A stretch of DNA of 64,000 nt, taken from assembly GCA_020226215.1 (NCBI GenBank), contig CM035225.1:15387868-15451867 (forward strand). Reading direction: 5' to 3'. The notes beneath the pieces were generated by a model. It made no database searches and had not been told where the DNA came from. It saw only the letters and a program-made list of their open reading frames with translations. The DNA is from Sindora glabra (lineage: Eukaryota > Streptophyta > Magnoliopsida > Fabales > Fabaceae). Both the position numbers and the translations under genes were made by a program. Shown here in pieces: positions 36,881 to 48,040 of the stretch. How positions within the stretch are numbered: position 1 is the stretch's first letter; each line of letters begins with the position of its first letter.

Positions 36881-38459
36881 GATTGTTTTTCTGAATATCT
36901 TACTTCCAAATATTTCTGGCATACATTTTAACATCCATGCTTTGCTCTTTGACCCACCACCACCAACCCCCCCCCCCCCCAAAAAAAAAAAGTACATATG
37001 GTTGTCATTTTATGATTTATTATTGTAGATTTTTTATGGAAAATAATTAAACTCATATTTTATAAATTTTAAATTTCACTTTAATTAATTTTAGAAAAAT
37101 GATAATTATTCCTTTAATTTTATAATATTTATATTTAACACTTCCAATCATTATATTTTACAATAAACTTCCCTTCATTTTAAGGGAGTTGCATTTAACC
37201 CAAAATTTAACTTGTAACTAATTTTAAAAAACAAACATGCTCAATTTTAAAATGATATTTTATGAAACAATTAAACATAATATGAAAATCTTGTATTTCA
37301 AATTTAAGAATGATATAATTTGTATATTATTTTTTATTATTTTTAACAAGATTTATTTATTTGATGCAAATAAGGAAAGACATGGTTGTGGCCCATGTCT
37401 TTTCACTTTTGCGTCCAAGTAATGGTGCTTAACTACAATATTAGAAAATGCATTATGTGAATGTAATTCACCGGTTATTCAAAGTTGAATGAGATTAATT
37501 TTAAAAAAATAATAGCTGTAAGTCTTAAAATATAAATTTACAAATTGCATAATTTCTCTTGTAATATTTTAATGGAGAAGAGATAGCGTATGTTCGCTTC
37601 AACTGTCTTTCCCACTCTATTTCATATTTCATAGTATAAATTTACAAATAAATTTCTTTAAAAAAATAAAGTTATCAAGTATAATGTAACGATGAGAGGT
37701 TTGAATGAAAAACTCCAGATTTTAAGTTTTATCTTCTTACTAAGATGAAATTAACCAGAAAATGTTGGAGGATAAGATTTAAATAATCAAAGATTTATGT
37801 GTAATTCAAAATTTTTGGAGGGATTAAACTTATGAAAATAAAAAAAATAAAACAAAAAATAAAGCGCAACATAAGAAAATTTTGATAATTTGTCAAAATT
37901 GGGATTTCTGTAACCAAGTATAAGGAGACTTTACCTGTACTTTCCGACATCTCAGTATAACGTAAAAAAAATCTTAAAAATTTTAAAACTTAGTCAGAAA
38001 TTGTTAATGAGGGATGGTTTTTTTATAGTAAAAATGATAAATACATAATATTCTAAATTTAAATCTATAAAATTAAATAAAAAGGTCTTAAATTAAAATC
38101 AAATGCAATCGCTCCGCTAAAAATTTACCAGGAGATGGTATATTGAACATATTCCGATCGGTAACTTGACAATTTTGAAGGGGACTAATAATTAATGTTG
38201 TAGGTAAAGATGTTTATAATAATTAATTAATTAATAATTAATAGTTTAATGTGAATTAGAATATATCCGTTGCATATAGTACAAAACAGAATATGTTGGT
38301 CTCACAAAATACATCCATGCGAGGTTGTTGTCATTCTGCCAAAGCTGCTCATGTGAAACATTAAATAAGAATAGATCGATAATAACTATGGATGGTTTTC
38401 AGTATTTGATTAAATCACCCGATGGATATATGATTCTTATATGATAGAGATAGTTAAAT

Positions 38460-38462
<3 letters not shown>

Positions 38463-38549
<87 letters not shown>
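38463..38549. repeat. (TA)n microsatellite, about 43 units
   Basis: Uninterrupted TA dinucleotide run of 87 bases. Any ORF across it, coding alternating Tyr and Ile, is an artefact. Confidence 0.95.
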
Positions 38550-38553
<4 letters not shown>

Positions 38554-38814
38554 GATTAAATCCTACCATTTGTTTTACCCTATGTTTGGAGCAAATGAAC
38601 GGAAAGAAAACCGAAAGAAAATTTTGAATTTTAAAACATTCAATTGCTTGATTTGGTAGAAAAAAGGAGGATAAGGAAAATATGTTTCATATTATTTTTA
38701 TACATCAAAATTTTAAATTTTATTCTTTAACTAACTTTTAAATTTTTCTTTTCTTTTTACCAATCAAAGGGTTAGTGGGAATATATTTTGTAAAAATATG
38801 ATTACAAATTGTTA

Positions 38815-39080
38815 GGATGGTATGAAAAATATATTATATGTTCTATACTAAATATAGAGGGTTCGATAGAAGATAAATTTATTATTTTAAAAAAAAGAGA
38901 AAATTGTTGTTTTCCTCCATTATTATAATTTTATATACCATATTTTAATAATAAAGTATGGAGATAATATATTACTTCTTCACTTATATAAAAATATATG
39001 AGATTCTTTTTACTAAAAATATCATACAAAAAATAAATGAACTAAAAATCTTTAAGAAATATCAAATATAAATTAAATTA
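38815..39080. repeat. Dispersed repeat, copy 1
   Basis: The segment with TGTTCTATACTAAATATAGA and AATAAAGTATGGAGATAATA resembles 56625-56850 (TATTCCATGCTAAATATAAG and AATAAAGTATGGAGATATTA) in the same order. Probably two copies of one nonautonomous element; ends not defined. Confidence 0.5.
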
Positions 39081-39146
39081 AAAGCTCTTCATAAATGATT
39101 TTAACTTTATTTCTATCTTTTTATCTGTACTTTTTTATCTATTGCA

Positions 39147-39178
<32 letters not shown>

Positions 39179-39648
39179 GGATGATACATTTGGTAAAACA
39201 AAATTTGAATATGGCAGAATCGATCCTTGCATCAAAGAGTGCATGAACTATGTTAGATAGCTAATTAGTTGGTGGTCTTGTGCTAAGAATAAGAATGATC
39301 AATAATTCGTTAAAAGCTTTAAATTCACACCTCTATATAAAAAAATGTGTATACAATAAATAAGCTCACACCTCCTTCGTTCGCACTTTCTAATTTTTCT
39401 AATTAAGGATTTATATTCAAGTGCATGCTATGGTATTCATATGAATTTTAAACCCATATTAATGTGGTAAAATAAGAGTTATTAGATGAAATTATTAATA
39501 ATTTCATTCACATATTGTTAATCTCATCTAATGAATTTCATTTTATCATATTAGTATGGATTTAAAATTTATATAGATACCATAGAATTTTTTGATATTT
39601 TATAAATTGACGATATAATTATTTTTGCACTAGTCACACAAAACAATG

Positions 39649-39650
<2 letters not shown>

Positions 39651-39704
<54 letters not shown>
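39651..39704. repeat. (AT)n microsatellite between short inverted repeats
   Basis: An AT run of about 54 bases is bracketed by AATGTCA on the left and its complement TGACATT on the right, so the tract can form one long cruciform. A shorter TA run lies at 39150-39178. Confidence 0.85.
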
Positions 39705-39706
<2 letters not shown>

Positions 39707-40813
39707 ACATTTTCATTATTCTAAGATAAGGACAAGAAATATGTAGTAGTAATTTGCCGCTATATGAAAACAATTAGACTAACAACGCCATAAATGTAAA
39801 TCCCCTAAATAATTCTCTAGTGATGGGCTTTTTTATCTCTTTTTATCATGCAATTATATATAGCTAATTATCCTAACTACAGTGGTTTTTTTTTTCTTTT
39901 TAAAAGGCCTGCTAACTTAAAGTTATATATAATGCTTGATATATGCATGTGGGTCTTTGCAATTGCAAAAACACTCCATCAATTTCCGATTGTTTTAACC
40001 ATCTAAAAAATGGAAATAAAAAGCAATGGCATTTATTTTCGATACAACGATTGTGTAAAGAAATTTTACACTAACATTCACTCATACATTTATATGCTTT
40101 CATAGCAAAGACAACGTGAATCATTCATTGCTGTTAAAATTTTTAATTAATCTTACTTTTTTTTAATTTGATATTATTTATTATCAATATAAGAAAATAA
40201 AGTTCGACATTATGACTAATAGTTATATAACTTTTGAGTAAATAGTAAACGATTAATTCTATGAATATCGATGATAAATATAGGATTAAATTTAAACTCA
40301 AGAAAAAAAACTCAGACAAAGTATTCATCAAATTTGTTGTTGCTGCTCTTTTTCCTTGTGCGAAAAAAAAATTGGGATAGAATCTATAAACTAAAACTTA
40401 CAAACATCAACAATAAAATTCAAATCTAAAAAGAGAGTTTGTGGTGTATTATGAATGTCATAATATATTAATGTACCATCAGAATTGATTGTATATTAGG
40501 ATGATAAATTTTAAGAGCACATTATATAATAATATATCATTAATCAAGTTTTGTGATATACAAGTGTATTATGGTGTTAATAATATATCATAAATTTTTT
40601 TCAAAATATAAATGATAAATAAAATTAATAGAAAGATTTGTTACTGTAATTTTGGAATTGTTGTTGTTATTATAAAAAAAGAAAAAAGAAAAAATGCCAG
40701 CTATTTTGGTTGGTAGAAGAGTAATGTTATTGTATAGAGAGTTAATTAGTGGCAGAAAGACTCACGCAAACATGTGGGAATCGTAGGTCCTTCATAGAGG
40801 TAGAGGTATCTTA

Positions 40814-40851
40814 GCTTTGGGTCCCTAAGCAGCGCAGAATGGACCCAAAGC
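40814..40851. repeat. Short perfect hairpin in a GC-richer patch
   Basis: GCTTTGGGTCC (40814-40824) and GGACCCAAAGC (40841-40851) are perfect reverse complements around a 16-base loop. The stem is too short for a miRNA precursor, and no U-run follows that would suggest a terminator. Confidence 0.6.
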
Positions 40852-42879
40852 CAATGCCACAAGTAAACAATCGCTGCTGCCTTTACTTCATAGATAGATA
40901 TACTAACTTGCAACTTTGATTTTTCACCCCATCATTTTCTCTCCAATAAATTGTTAAATTATTAAACGTAAATACTTAAAATTTTAAGATTAAATTTAAG
41001 AAGCCAGTGGAGGCAATGAAGTGAATGCATAGTTCATATGCAAATAAGATTTTAATGAATAGTTAAATTATTAAACGTAAACTCAAGATGTGAATGGTAA
41101 TTAAATTATTAGATGTAAATCCATAAAAATATAAAATTTGTAAAATCTTTTCATTCGGTGACATATTTTGATGCAAAATTTTGAAGGCAATGAAAGGTCC
41201 AATGACCCAAAGTTTTTTTCTATATATACTATGCCATACATTTGAAAATATTTTAGTATTGTAAATAGAGGTAAGGATGACGAACGGGGCAGGATGAGAT
41301 AAATCAATCTTCTCTTCTTTGCATTTAATAAGATAAAATATTGTCTTAGTTTAAACTTCATTATTGGATATGAAATTTACCAACCCTCATATTTCATGGG
41401 ATAATAAATTTCTATAAACTTTCAGGGAACTATGAAAACTAAAGTAAATTAAAAAAATATAATTATTGATATTAAGGGCTAGTAAATAAAAAAGGATAAA
41501 ATTTAAATTTAAATATGATAAATCATATATAATTAACAGAATATTATATTAATATATTTAAAGCTATACATAACTGATTTAAAAAATTTGGTACTTAAAA
41601 AAAATCAAGTTGAGGCATAAGTTGACGCATAATAGTATTATTTTTTCTATATTTGTAGTGAAATTTTAATGTATTTTAAATATTTTTGAAAATTATTAAA
41701 TTACTGAAATGACCCAAATTATACTTATATGTGCATATGTATGTGGATCATCAAGCCAATTCTCATGGGATATTATAAAATTGGGGTATTTTATCATTCT
41801 TGATCACCAAAAATACTTAGTCCTTTAATAGTATTGAAATCTTTATTTAAATGTTTTGAAAAATCAAATATACTAATTCCCTGTCACGTTAAAATATCTC
41901 ACTTAATGAAACACAATTGGTAATAGTACTATGTTTAGAGTAAAAATAGCAATATTTCCGGGGTCGACATCCGATCGAGCCCTTAACCTCTACTTTGAAA
42001 ACTTCCAAAAAAACTAAAATTTAATTCTTTTAAATTAAATCTGTATATGAACAATTTTAAATATAAATATAATATAATTTTAAATGAATCCAATTCTTTT
42101 TTTTATCATTAAAATAGAGGGTAAAAGTTCCGTCACTGTTCATGCAAATACATAGAATTAGAATTAGAATTAAGCATAATATGAGCATATTTTATTTATT
42201 TTTTATTTTCTTAACGAAAGATAAAGTGTATGCTACACTGCCTCTCCATCACATACAACATATCAAACCTACTTAAATATTTTGTAAACTATAAAAATGA
42301 ATTAAAAGTACCATTTGAAAAGAGAAAACGGTTCTTAGTTGTTGATGAATTTCTTGCTTACAAATTTTTTTCCAACTTATTATCATAAAAATATCGATAT
42401 AAAATTTGCCTATGATAACTTCAACAAAACAAATATTTATTGCCAAATATATCCTTCTTTATTGTATGTGTTTTCGAAATTGTGGATAAAAAATATAATT
42501 GCAAATGATCACAATTTGTTAACTAATATTGGATTTATTTTGGTGGGATAAATTATTTCGGCTTAGAAATTCCGGCTTAGAATATTATATTATATTATTT
42601 CAAAGAATCAAATCGGTCAGAAAAGCTATTTTATTAATTTTCCAGACCTATGTTTGGATCTCTCTTTAATTTCATAACATTTATACACGAATTTCCATAA
42701 ATAAGTCTGATTTAATTAGTCCTTTTACTATATATATGATGATAATTAAAATAAAATCCAGCTGGTACCAAATATGCCAAATTAAATCAAATTTGCATCC
42801 ATGTTTTTGCCCTTATCCTGAGGGAAAAGAATTGAAAGAAGATGCCAAATAAATGATGTTTCGAGAGGGAGCGTTTTAT

Positions 42880-43025
42880 GCACGCGTCAATCAGTAGCGT
42901 GAGCCTGCAACTCTGAAATCCAAACAACCAGAGTTAACCTAGACGTCACAACAACAGGGCTAGGTTTTTCCCAAGTCGCGCACGTTATATATGGGTGAAA
43001 AACGTCAGTCTTTGCATCGGTCTCT
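42880..43025 (+). promoter_or_regulatory. MIR166 core promoter
   Basis: A TATA box, TTATATAT, at 42985-42992 sits in otherwise GC-richer sequence. Upstream are GACGTCAC (42941) and CGCGCACG (42977); AACGTCAG lies just downstream. The transcript probably starts near 43017-43025, where pyrimidine-rich leader sequence (CGGTCTCTTCC) begins. The start is inferred from TATA spacing. Confidence 0.6.
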
Positions 43026-43086
43026 TCCTTTCTTCATCCACATTCGAATTAGGGTTTATGTAAGAGAAGCTGGGTTCTGATCATAA

Positions 43087-43134
43087 ATGGCTTATAGTTC
43101 TGATCTTCTGCCAATTTTCGATGCAGTTTTCTAG
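43087..43134 (+). CDS. 15-codon ORF in the 5' part of the pri-miR166 (candidate miPEP)
   Basis: ATG at 43087 opens a frame coding MAYSSDLLPIFDAVF and stops at TAG 43132-43134, about 55 bases before miR166*. An earlier ATG (43058) is followed at once by TAA, so this is the first ORF of any length after the inferred start. Some plant pri-miRNAs encode short regulatory peptides (miPEPs, for example miPEP165a and miPEP171b). Whether this one is translated is unknown. No ribosome-site or conservation evidence is available from the sequence alone. Confidence 0.3.
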   Translation: MAYSSDLLPIFDAVF

Positions 43135-43169
43135 TTTCTTTCTCAGATTGTTTTTCTGCAGTTGAAAAA

Positions 43170-43382
43170 CGGGAGATAAGGGTTGATGGGAATGTTGTTT
43201 GGCTCGAGGTCATGTAGGCTTGGCTTTTCTTCTTTGAAGCTTTCATCTGGGTTTCGATCTTTAAGATCTGTTGAGACCAAACAAGCCTCAAAGGTTCGAT
43301 TTTTGATCGGATTAATGAAGCCCCTTAGGCCTTATGTGATCTCGGACCAGGCTTCATTCCCGTCAGCCTCTTCTATCTCTTT
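43170..43382 (+). ncRNA. MIR166: MIR166 precursor hairpin
   Basis: The 3' arm carries the complete miR166 core TCGGACCAGGCTTCATTCCC (43342-43361; a 21-mer would end with G at 43362). The 5' arm carries the expected star strand, GGAATGTTGTTTGGCTCGAG with a final G (43189-43209). The arms pair through the duplex with G:U pairs and the small internal bulge usual for MIR166. The pairing continues below (GAGATA/TATCTC) and above (TCATGTAGGC with GGCCTTATGTGA), giving a stem-loop of about 210 bases. miR166 is processed by DCL1, prefers AGO1/AGO10, and directs cleavage of class III HD-ZIP mRNAs (PHB, PHV, REV and relatives), setting organ polarity and vascular and meristem patterning. TATA box and leader lie 160-200 bases upstream. 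The 76-aa ORF over the hairpin is a by-product. Confidence 0.95.
43342..43362 (+). ncRNA. miR166: Mature miR166 (3p)
   Basis: Twenty bases match the miR166 consensus; base 21, by position, is G where the common form has C. miR166* lies at 43189-43209. Confidence 0.9.
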
Positions 43383-43439
43383 CTCTCTCTGTCAAAGGGC
43401 TCTCTCTCTCTAGAGATCTCCTTCATGGTCTTCTTCATG

Positions 43440-46400
43440 GTAAGAGTTGATGATGGTACTCATACTGTCTGAGATTTGAGCTAATGTTTGTGTCTGTTTG
43501 TGTCTGAAATGAATTAATTTGGGCTGTGTGCATGGAATAAAACATGAAACACTTGTCAAAAATGTCAAGAAACAAGTCCAGAAAAAAAAGATGCCTTTCA
43601 CCTTGTAGTTGGTGCAGAATTAATTTTGTTTGTGATCATAGCCTTTGTTGTAAACTTTACTGCGGTTGCTTCTATTTGATTCTCTATATCATGCCATGTG
43701 TAATGATTTCAATTTATTGTTGAGATACCTGCTAACTTTTTCAAAGGTAATTTTATCTCGTTTTATTAATCTTTTGTTTGATAATTTTAGCAAAAAAAAA
43801 GGGGGGCGGGCGGGGATGAAATCAGCAGATTATGATGAATCCTTTAAAATCCTTTAAAAAAATGAAGCACAAGATTATGATTGATTGTATTTCTAGTGTT
43901 CGTTTAATTTGAGAATTTTGGAAGAGTTTTCTATTCTAATTTGTACATCCAAACAAAAAGATGAAATGGATCTCTCTATTCTTACTCTCTTTCTCTATTT
44001 TCATTTTTTTTACCGTTTTCCTTCTTATGTTAATTTCTAAACATGTCATGAAAGAGTTGTTTTACACAATTTTTATCTTACTTTTTGTCAGATTTTCACT
44101 TATATGTAGGCAAACTTTAATGGATTATCTTTTTTCCCTTAAATATCAAAGTAAGTTAATTATTTAAAAATATAAATATTAATAAATTAAAAAAATAATA
44201 ATTTAACGGTAAAAACACTTAAAAAGTGGAGCTTTCCATGATACAATCTTATGAAATGTTAGTTATGTGTAATGTTCACTTACACTAATGTGAGTCAAGT
44301 TCTGTCTTCAGTCCAAGAACATTGAGAATAAAAGGCTTTTTCCCTTTATTAATAGTATTTAGTTTTGAAGAGATAAAAAAGATTGAGTAATACATATTGT
44401 TATAAAATTTAATTAAAAATTAAACATAATCCTCAATTTCTTTTTATTTTACTTTCTTTCATTCCAAACAAAAGCTAATTTGATCTATTGTTAATGTAAT
44501 TAAATATTTTTTACATTATTAATAAATAAAAAATGACACAATGTTAAAAAAAAAGTAATACTAAAAATTCTTACTAAATATTTAATATCATATTTTGTTT
44601 TTACCGCATGACCTCATTTCGTGAATCTGAGATTCTTTCATCCGAACTTGAATTGAAATAATAAGCCTTTGCAAAGTAGAAATGTAATTTCCTAGAACTT
44701 GGAGCTCTTAATGAAATTATCCTTTTTATAATCAAGAACCGGTACAAATGATTATTCTCATCATATCATGAATTCATGATAACCGACTGATTGACAACCT
44801 TTCTTTTCTGGTTTATCTTTTCTATGCGGAAAAGTCATACACATGATTTGTGAAACCCAAGGGCCATTGAAATTCTGCAATTCGGCAGTATAGGCTTTTC
44901 TATGTAGCATTTCTAGGGTTTAGGTTCACCTGCCTCCTTTTTCTACCTTATTAGTTTTTAACCAATGATTCCACATCCGCGAAACTCCAAATATGTATTT
45001 TTGGGAAAGGATAACTTCACAACGTTTCTCAGAGATTGTTGGTTGCAAGGCTATTTACTTTAGGTAACTGGATCTCTATTCAATACATGTATTTAAAAAA
45101 TATATCGGACATTAATATTATTAATTAGATTTGATTGTTCATACATTATTATATAATATATCAAACTGGGTTTTGAAAAATAAAATAAAATTAATATATG
45201 GTCAAATTTTTACAATATACTAGTATTAATGTACCGTAAACTCTCTCGCATCATCTCAATAATGTTATTTCTAATAATATGAAAAGACATCATGACTGAA
45301 TAGATATGAAATGACCTGAAGTGTTTTTTTGTACTTTAACAACTCATTCTAAAGATCGGAAATGTGTATTGCAGTGCAATTGTGACACCTAAACAATATA
45401 TAATGTTACAGTCGAATTTTTTACATCACATAGTATTATTATTATTATTTTTAAATTTTTTGTTGATGCTATTCTTTTGAGTGACGCTTGAATTTAATGA
45501 ACTTCTTTTGTTTAACTTTGACACTGCAGATGAGGAGAAAAGAGTTGAAAAAAAATTACAGAAGAAAAACAATGGATGCCAATAAAAAAAACATTAGATT
45601 GATTATGGTCCTTTTTTTTAACTAGTTTCTTTCAGTGTGAGAAGGGGATTTAAAGTTGTGATTCATATTCTTTTCTTTTGCTGCTTTTTTATTCTTTCTC
45701 ATTGTTCTTTCCTAACTTTGTTAGATGCATGCATATGTATATATGCTTTACCCCTTTTTTTGTGTCTCAGATTCTAAATTTTTAAGCATACGATTATGCC
45801 CCAAAACTTATCAATGTAGACAAATCTTAATTACCCCATAACTATATGATATTGAAAAGCTTATGTTAGATCAACACATATAACAAACAAATCCTAACTT
45901 TTCCTTCCTCATTTATCAGATTATGGAATATGATACCACTTTAAGAGTTACACTCTTATATTCAATCTGCTCCATTGAATATATATATATATATATGACC
46001 TATTGTTTTTAAATAAAAGATATTTTCTAAATACATCTTCTTTTCTCATTGGAGTAAATTTTTTCATTCAAATACATTTTTGTTCCATGACTTGAAATAT
46101 TTTATTTTTATCATCTTAAACCTTTAATTAGAACATTTTATATATGCACAATAACACTTCCTTCACTACCAATGGATTTCCCAAGTCAAAGTGAGTTGAC
46201 ATTTTAAAATTCATATTCTTCATCTCCCTCCTTTAGATCCCTGTGACAAAAATCAAAGAAAACACCTCTCTTTCCTTATGATTGACTTGGAAATCATGTG
46301 TTATGCTTCAAACTTATATGTTATTTGGCTTGAACAAATAATCAAAAAGATTAATTAGAATTGTGTAAATTAATAATAAGTTTAATAACTTATATATTAT

Positions 46401-47170
46401 ATTCAAGTCTTTAATCAAACTAACCTCAAGCATTTATGTCTAAGTTCATGCTTGTATGAAACTTCGCCTAAGCTCATACTTAAATAAAATTTGATCATGA
46501 TGTAATTAACGGTGGTGGCATAAAACTTTTGACTCTTTTCACCCCCAAACTATTGGGATAAAAAGAGCTTAGACATGGAGAGGTAGTAGAAGAGCCAGAG
46601 GCATTCTCAGATTTTTTTTGTTTACTTTGACAAAAAGGAAAGATATTATCAAATTATGGTAAATAATAAAGAGTAAGCCAGTTAAAATATTCCATTAGCA
46701 AATGGATGATGTATTAATGGTTATACCTAATTTGGTTTAATTAAATTTTAAGGGATCAAAATTGATATATTCATAAATTGAGAGAGGGGAATATATTTAG
46801 ATCTTTTCTTACTTGTCGGGCTAAAAACTTACAGGGATGAGACATGTTTTAAGGCGTTTCATGCATAAGAAAATTTCTTACTTCAATTAGAGAGACATAA
46901 ATAACTAAAAACATAAAACCTATAACATTGATTCAGACGGAAACATAACTAAAAAAATACAACATGTATTTAGCTCTATTTTTAATTAAGGCTTTGTTTG
47001 CATCTATGAAAGCATTTTTTGTAAAAAAATATCTGTTGTATATATATATTGATAAAGGAGCAACGTATCACTTATATATATGATTTAAAAAAATATACCT
47101 AAACTCATAGTTATGGAGAAAAGAATTTTTTATAAAAAAAAGAGGAATTTATTTTCTCAAAATCTTCATA
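43440..47170. other. Intergenic; first part probably the pri-miR166 3' portion
   Basis: The sequence stays less AT-rich up to about 43660, which may be the rest of the pri-miRNA exon. An A9-G6-CGGGCGGGG run lies at 43792-43815, and a short (TA)n at 45977-45996. No coding gene is recognised; ORFs here are short and featureless. Confidence 0.4.
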
Positions 47171-47173
47171 TTC

Positions 47174-47410
47174 AATATTAGGTGAAATTATCAATTTTAT
47201 CACTAAAATTGCATGATACTGATAAAATGGTTTCTAAATTATATTATATGGCCAATTTTATTCCTAAATAATAATTCATATAAATAATTTCGTCCCTTTG
47301 TATGAATTATTATTTATAGACAAAATTGGTCATTTATTATAATTTAAAAATTATTTTATCAGCGTTAGAAAATTTTAAAAATAAAATTAATAATTTTATC
47401 ATTAATATTA
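47174..47410. mobile_element. Foldback (MITE-like) element, about 237 bases
   Basis: Left arm AATATTAGGTGAAATTATCA...AATAATAATTCATA and right arm TATGAATTATTATTTATA...GATAATTAATATTA-like sequence are near-complete reverse complements over about 110 bases each. A CCAATTTT/AAAATTGG pair lies midway along the arms. No coding content. Confidence 0.7.
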
Positions 47411-47551
47411 AATAAATAAAGTATTTTTATCTTACTATTTTATAATTACGTTTCTTAATAAAATTTATCTTAGAAAAAAATGGAATGTAAAATAGTCATT
47501 CATTTTCTTTACTTCTCTTTAGTTTTCTTTTTTGCTTTCCTTTCCGACAGG

Positions 47552-47960
47552 TCATTGAAGTCCATGAAGTTTACTGCTTAATTAACAAGAAAGGTAAGTT
47601 GCAGAGCAGTACTTTTTCCCCCTCTGAAACGGACGTCCAGAAATCAGACCCTTTTAGGGGAGAAAAGCGATGGAAATTTCTCTGAATCCAAACGCAAAAA
47701 ATGAAGAAACAGAGTGTAGCAGTTTGCAATGTGCAAAACCTACCGATACTGGCTTTCATTAATTTCACTTCAGAATCAAAGCATTAAAATGGATTCCATT
47801 TCATCTCGATTTTGACCTATCTATGGATCTGAACTCCTAATTAAGAAGCGAGTGAGCCCGAGAGACCACGTGACGATTGTGTACTGTAGCCGTATGTGAT
47901 TCCTTTCGCTTTGGGAGGTTTTAACTCCATTGGGGTTTGGACAATGTTGGCATTTTTCAT
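47552..47960. other. GC-richer patch with exon-like and promoter-like signals, unidentified
   Basis: On the plus strand a pyrimidine tract and TTTCCGACAG acceptor (ending 47551) and a consensus donor AAAG/GTAAGTT (47594/47595) would bound a 43-base mini-exon. Further right, CCACGTGAC (near 47868) is an ABRE-like element. A 65-aa minus-strand ORF (47571-47768) has no recognised motif. It could be a remote exon of a noncoding transcript, or a dead gene start. The part from 47880 on recurs in altered form near 51590. Confidence 0.3.
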
Positions 47961-48040
47961 GCGGAGAAAAATAAGACTCAAATTTTACAATGTATCTGTA
48001 AATTATTAAATTTTATTTAGTCTAAATTAAAAAATCTAAA

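Larger units (their letters stand above)
35500..42879. other. Gene-poor region with simple repeats
   Basis: No protein-coding gene is recognised. It contains a GC-richer G-box patch (36545-36880), a C14-A11 junction (36967-36991), (TA)n tracts (38463-38549, 39150-39178, 39651-39704), a dispersed repeat (38815-39080) and a short GC-rich hairpin (40814-40851). The rest is AT-rich without visible structure. Confidence 0.5.

Noticed and set aside
38441..38659. 72-aa ORF with alternating Tyr-Ile
   Set aside because: Translation of a (TA)n microsatellite.
40441..40610. ATATATTA/TAATATAT-rich segments, similar to parts of 35020-35140, 45100-45240 and 53400-53530
   Set aside because: Possibly one MITE family, but the shared motifs are too short and AT-rich to separate from chance without alignment.
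43183..43413. 76-aa ORF overlapping the MIR166 hairpin
   Set aside because: Its first codon is TTG and its sequence is constrained by the miR166 duplex; no protein family features.
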